A stretch of 31,336 nucleotides of DNA from a virus, in IMG/VR virus record IMGVR_UViG_3300018416_000064, positions 1 through 31,336 of that record. The stretch is one strand, 5' to 3'. Both the position numbers and the translations under genes were made by a program. The first letter of the stretch is position 1. Every line of letters begins with the position of its first letter. The notes beneath the pieces are model-generated. The model was not told where the DNA came from and did no database searches. It saw only the letters and a list, made by a program, of their open reading frames with translations. Of the stretch, positions 29,174-31,336 are shown one piece after another.

Positions 29174-29202
29174 ACGATACGTCATCACTTAGCAGTTGTC
29201 AA
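29174..29202 (-). promoter_or_regulatory. Near-leaderless promoter of the PHP gene
   Basis: Minus strand TTGACA (29197-29202), 17 bp, TATCGT (29174-29179), 5 nt to the ATG at 29168. It occupies the whole 35-bp gap to the nuclease gene. Confidence 0.6.
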
Positions 29203-29203
29203 G

Positions 29204-29605
29204 TTAAAGATTTAAAGACTCTATCTGATCTTTTATACTTTCTCCTTCTACGACTCTGTATAGAGTTATATTGTTTGCTTCACAAAATCTTTCTTTGGTG
29301 TCGTCTCTTCTTAATTGATCTAAGAAGTTCTGGCGGCTATTGGAATGAAAGTGTTTGTTGAATTTATAATGCTGCCTACCGTCAACTTCTAAAGCTATCT
29401 TTTTTGAAGCATTGTAAAAATCAAAGGAGAGTCTGGTTCCTGCAACGGGAAACTCTTCATAAACAAAGTCAGAACACCAATATTCATAAAGGATTTCCTT
29501 TGCTTGTTTTTGTAATTTTGATAACGACTTTCCTTCCCAATCAATAATATACTTGTGGGTAGACCTTACTTTTTTTTCAAAACCTTTTAAAGTCAAAAAA
29601 ACCAT
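29204..29605 (-). CDS. VSR/DUF559-like endonuclease
   Basis: The 133-residue protein has a core FDFYNASKKIALEVDGRQHY (61-80): Asp62, Glu73, Asp75 and Gln-His following, then RRDDTKERFCEANNITLYRV. Asp, then E-x-D-G-x-[QH]-H, then R-D-x-x-K and a final LYRV strand, is the very-short-patch-repair-like nuclease fold (also in DUF559 and some free-standing homing endonucleases). It may nick DNA during recombination or be a selfish element. It directly abuts recA, sharing base 29605 (TAATG type), and lies before the PHP gene. Confidence 0.65.
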   Translation of the reverse strand: MVFLTLKGFEKKVRSTHKYIIDWEGKSLSKLQKQAKEILYEYWCSDFVYEEFPVAGTRLSFDFYNASKKIALEVDGRQHYKFNKHFHSNSRQNFLDQLRRDDTKERFCEANNITLYRVVEGESIKDQIESLNL

Positions 29606-30708
29606 TATAAAGCATCAAAAATTTCCTTATTGCAAAACTTATTAAACTTTTTATAAAGTTCTGGATTCTTTTCTACTTCGTTATACAAATTGTCTAAGCC
29701 TTGTATTCTAAATTCTTCTCCTAAAAATTCTGTTAAAGATTTTTCAGACTTGATCCAGCTTCCTTTTTTCTCAAGAAAAGACCAAGCCATTAAAAGGTCT
29801 ACCACTTCTCTTTCAACCCAAATTGATTTTCCATTTTTTCTTCCAAATTTAATTGGATAAGAAACTGGAATCATAGTTGTTTCGTTTGTTGATTTGCAGA
29901 TTTTAATTTTAGCCATTCTCCCGATAGGTCTGTTATTTGCGCCAATATTTGATTTAGGGTCTGGCAGTATGAAATCATCATTATTGGGTCTGATAAATTC
30001 AAAAACCCAATCAGGATAATGAACTGCCGCGTTTCCTCCAGAAGCTCCTCCTAGTTTATTCCTATCCTTTGCTATATATTGAGACGCTCTAATTTCCGCC
30101 CTGACTTGGCCCATCATAATACATTGATGACCTCTTTTTGAAAGTCCAAGATTCGTTCTTCTCAAGAAATCTCCAGTCATTAATGCTCCTGCTGCTACTT
30201 TGGGCGCATCCTCTGTTCCTTTATCCAATGCTGCTCTTGGAATAAGCCCGTCCATAGAGTCGATGATGATATGGTATCTAATCTTTTTTTCGTTTTTGAT
30301 TAACATTCTTAGCCAATCAAAAACAACTTCATATACGTTCGACTCAAAAACTAAGGAAGTTCCCACCTCCCATTCTTCGGGATCATGGACGAATTTTATT
30401 TTCGTCCTTTCTTTCATCGCATCCGAAAGCCTTCCTTCTGCTTTTACAAAAATTCCTTTTGAGTCCTCGACTGTTTCTAGAAAGTTGCCTTGAATTTCTA
30501 AAGCTTCAGCAGTCTTTCCGCTCTCTGTTGGTCCTACAAATCTAATAAGCCCTGAAGAAACGCCTCCACCAACTACCTGATCTAAAATCTTAGAACCAGT
30601 TGATACGGAGTAATTGCCCCTAAATTCCTCAAAGTTATAATGAAACTCTCTATTTGATTCAAAATACTGTTTTGTTGTCGCTTTGTCGGATACGTCTTGT
30701 TTACTCAT
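29605..30708 (-). CDS. recA: RecA-like recombinase
   Basis: The 367-residue protein has Walker A GPTESGKT (59-66), the strand GIFVKAEGR, Walker B YHIIIDSMDGL (145-155), then RRTNLGLSKRGHQCIMMGQV and RASQYIAKDRNKLGGASGGN, comparable to the L1/L2 DNA-binding region. Length fits RecA/UvsX (~350 aa). It would pair homologous DNA strands in phage recombination or replication restart, with the Cas4-like nuclease and RuvB-like ATPase as likely partners. Its ATG overlaps the preceding gene by 8 bp. Confidence 0.85.
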   Translation of the reverse strand: MSKQDVSDKATTKQYFESNREFHYNFEEFRGNYSVSTGSKILDQVVGGGVSSGLIRFVGPTESGKTAEALEIQGNFLETVEDSKGIFVKAEGRLSDAMKERTKIKFVHDPEEWEVGTSLVFESNVYEVVFDWLRMLIKNEKKIRYHIIIDSMDGLIPRAALDKGTEDAPKVAAGALMTGDFLRRTNLGLSKRGHQCIMMGQVRAEIRASQYIAKDRNKLGGASGGNAAVHYPDWVFEFIRPNNDDFILPDPKSNIGANNRPIGRMAKIKICKSTNETTMIPVSYPIKFGRKNGKSIWVEREVVDLLMAWSFLEKKGSWIKSEKSLTEFLGEEFRIQGLDNLYNEVEKNPELYKKFNKFCNKEIFDAL

Positions 30709-31033
30709 CTAAAAATTCCCTAAATTTCTTAATCTTTTTCTTTGCAAAATTATAACCTTTTTTTTCAGTTCCTGCAACTATTTTATCCTCTTTTGGTTTG
30801 TATAAAAACCTACTTAATTCTTTTTTCAAATACTGCTCTCCATCTTTCGAGAGAAACCAAGCTAGACTATTTAAATCAAACGGTTGCTTGACCATATTTA
30901 AAAAATCAACCGGATATTTTTCAAAAATATCCTTTGCTAATTTCTGCTCTCTTGCGTAAACCACTTTCACAGAAGGGTTTATCATTTTTTTGATGAAAGC
31001 CTTTCTTTCCTTAAAGAATGTTGGTTTTTTCAT
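30701..31033 (-). CDS. Hypothetical protein upstream of RecA (110 aa)
   Basis: Starts at the ATG at 31031-31033; the frame is open further but the promoter at 31059-31087 sits inside the extension, favouring this start. Basic, helical (ERKAFIKKMINPSVKVVYAR, LAKDIFEKYPVDFLN). Overlaps the recA start by 8 bp. No family recognised. Confidence 0.6.
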   Translation of the reverse strand: MKKPTFFKERKAFIKKMINPSVKVVYAREQKLAKDIFEKYPVDFLNMVKQPFDLNSLAWFLSKDGEQYLKKELSRFLYKPKEDKIVAGTEKKGYNFAKKKIKKFREFLDE

Positions 31034-31336
31034 TGACGCTAATTTCTTGATATTCCTCAAGATAACACATGAAATAAGGAAGGTCAAGCCAAAAGTTTAA
31101 ATCATTTTTTGGATCACCCAAGAACGTATGAACTTTATCTCCAATTATATAAAATTTTCCAGAAAATGCCTTTATGTCTCCGACATTTATTTTATCGCCT
31201 ATTTCCTTCTTTAATTTTTTGGCCTTTTTCTTGTCATCATCCAACTCTATCTCGTAATTAAAATACTTGTTTCTAAATTCTTTTAATTTCGATTTGCGCT
31301 TGAGTCTTAATCTAAATTCAATTCCAGAACTTTTTA
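31011..31336 (-). CDS. Partial hypothetical protein, 5' end outside the window
   Basis: The frame is open from the window edge to the stop at 31011. Visible residues include FRLRLKRKSKLKEFRNKYFN, DDDKKKAKKLKKEIGDKINV and DIKAFSGKFYIIGDKVHTFL, so a lysine-rich region is followed by beta-strands; the last part (NFWLDLPYFMCYLEEY) is aromatic. It overlaps the next gene by 23 bp. Family unknown. Confidence 0.5.
   Translation of the reverse strand, partial: KSSGIEFRLRLKRKSKLKEFRNKYFNYEIELDDDKKKAKKLKKEIGDKINVGDIKAFSGKFYIIGDKVHTFLGDPKNDLNFWLDLPYFMCYLEEYQEISVNEKTNIL
31059..31087 (-). promoter_or_regulatory. Sigma70-like promoter for the recA operon
   Basis: Minus strand TTGACC (31082-31087), 17 bp, TATCTT (31059-31064); about 25 nt to the ATG at 31033. 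It lies within the coding end of the upstream gene. Confidence 0.45.

Overview
The window is part of a double-stranded DNA bacteriophage genome: AT-rich, densely packed, almost all genes on the minus strand, with no rRNA, tRNA or CRISPR visible. Phage identity rests on a replication/recombination block, a lysis cassette, a tail-fibre-like protein and many small overlapping genes of unknown function. A lipoprotein with a clear lipobox and small anchored coiled-coil proteins (spanin-like) suggest a Gram-negative, two-membrane host. An exported DUF1501 protein, a family especially abundant in Planctomycetes/Verrucomicrobia, together with classical TTGACA/TATAAT promoters (not the Bacteroidetes type), points tentatively to a PVC-group host; this is inference only.

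Layout. 1-3000: lysis region (small membrane proteins, a lipoprotein, a PD-(D/E)XK-like nuclease, an NlpC/P60-like endolysin and a divergent plus-strand holin), with a ~500 bp non-coding stretch (454-956) carrying phased 10-bp repeats. 3000-7500: small minus-strand genes of mostly unknown function plus a RuvB-like AAA+ ATPase. 7600-9130: a membrane PAS protein and a second lysin (peptidoglycan-binding plus L,D-transpeptidase-like). 9255-11187: a plus-strand island with a nucleoside-deoxyribosyltransferase-like protein, a small conserved phage protein and a Tat-exported DUF1501 protein. 11184-17806: probable structural proteins, a sulfotransferase, a glycosyltransferase and a YadA-head-like tail fibre. 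17889-31336: replication module, which read in the transcribed direction is RecA, a VSR-like nuclease, a stand-alone PolIII-alpha PHP domain, DnaB-like helicase, a DnaG-like primase lacking zinc ligands, a Cas4/RecB-like nuclease, an FmdB-like protein, a glycosyltransferase, the PolIII-alpha polymerase core, a Clp-like ATPase with a dead second ring, and an SSB-like protein.

Two promoter classes can be read directly. Thirteen sigma70-type promoters (TTGACA-like, 16-17 bp spacer, TATAAT-like) precede mainly replication, small and accessory genes; in eight the -10 box ends only 5-9 nt before the start codon, implying leaderless mRNAs. A different motif, TAGTGTAATTA, lies 7-8 nt before the start codons of the holin, the lysin, the lipoprotein and the tail fibre, and is a candidate late promoter.

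The most notable observation is that the replicative polymerase is split: the N-terminal PHP domain (28476-29168) and the polymerase/OB core (20538-23078) together tile a bacterial DnaE but are separate genes about 5.4 kb apart, each with its own near-leaderless promoter, and the core is translationally coupled to the Clp-like ATPase.
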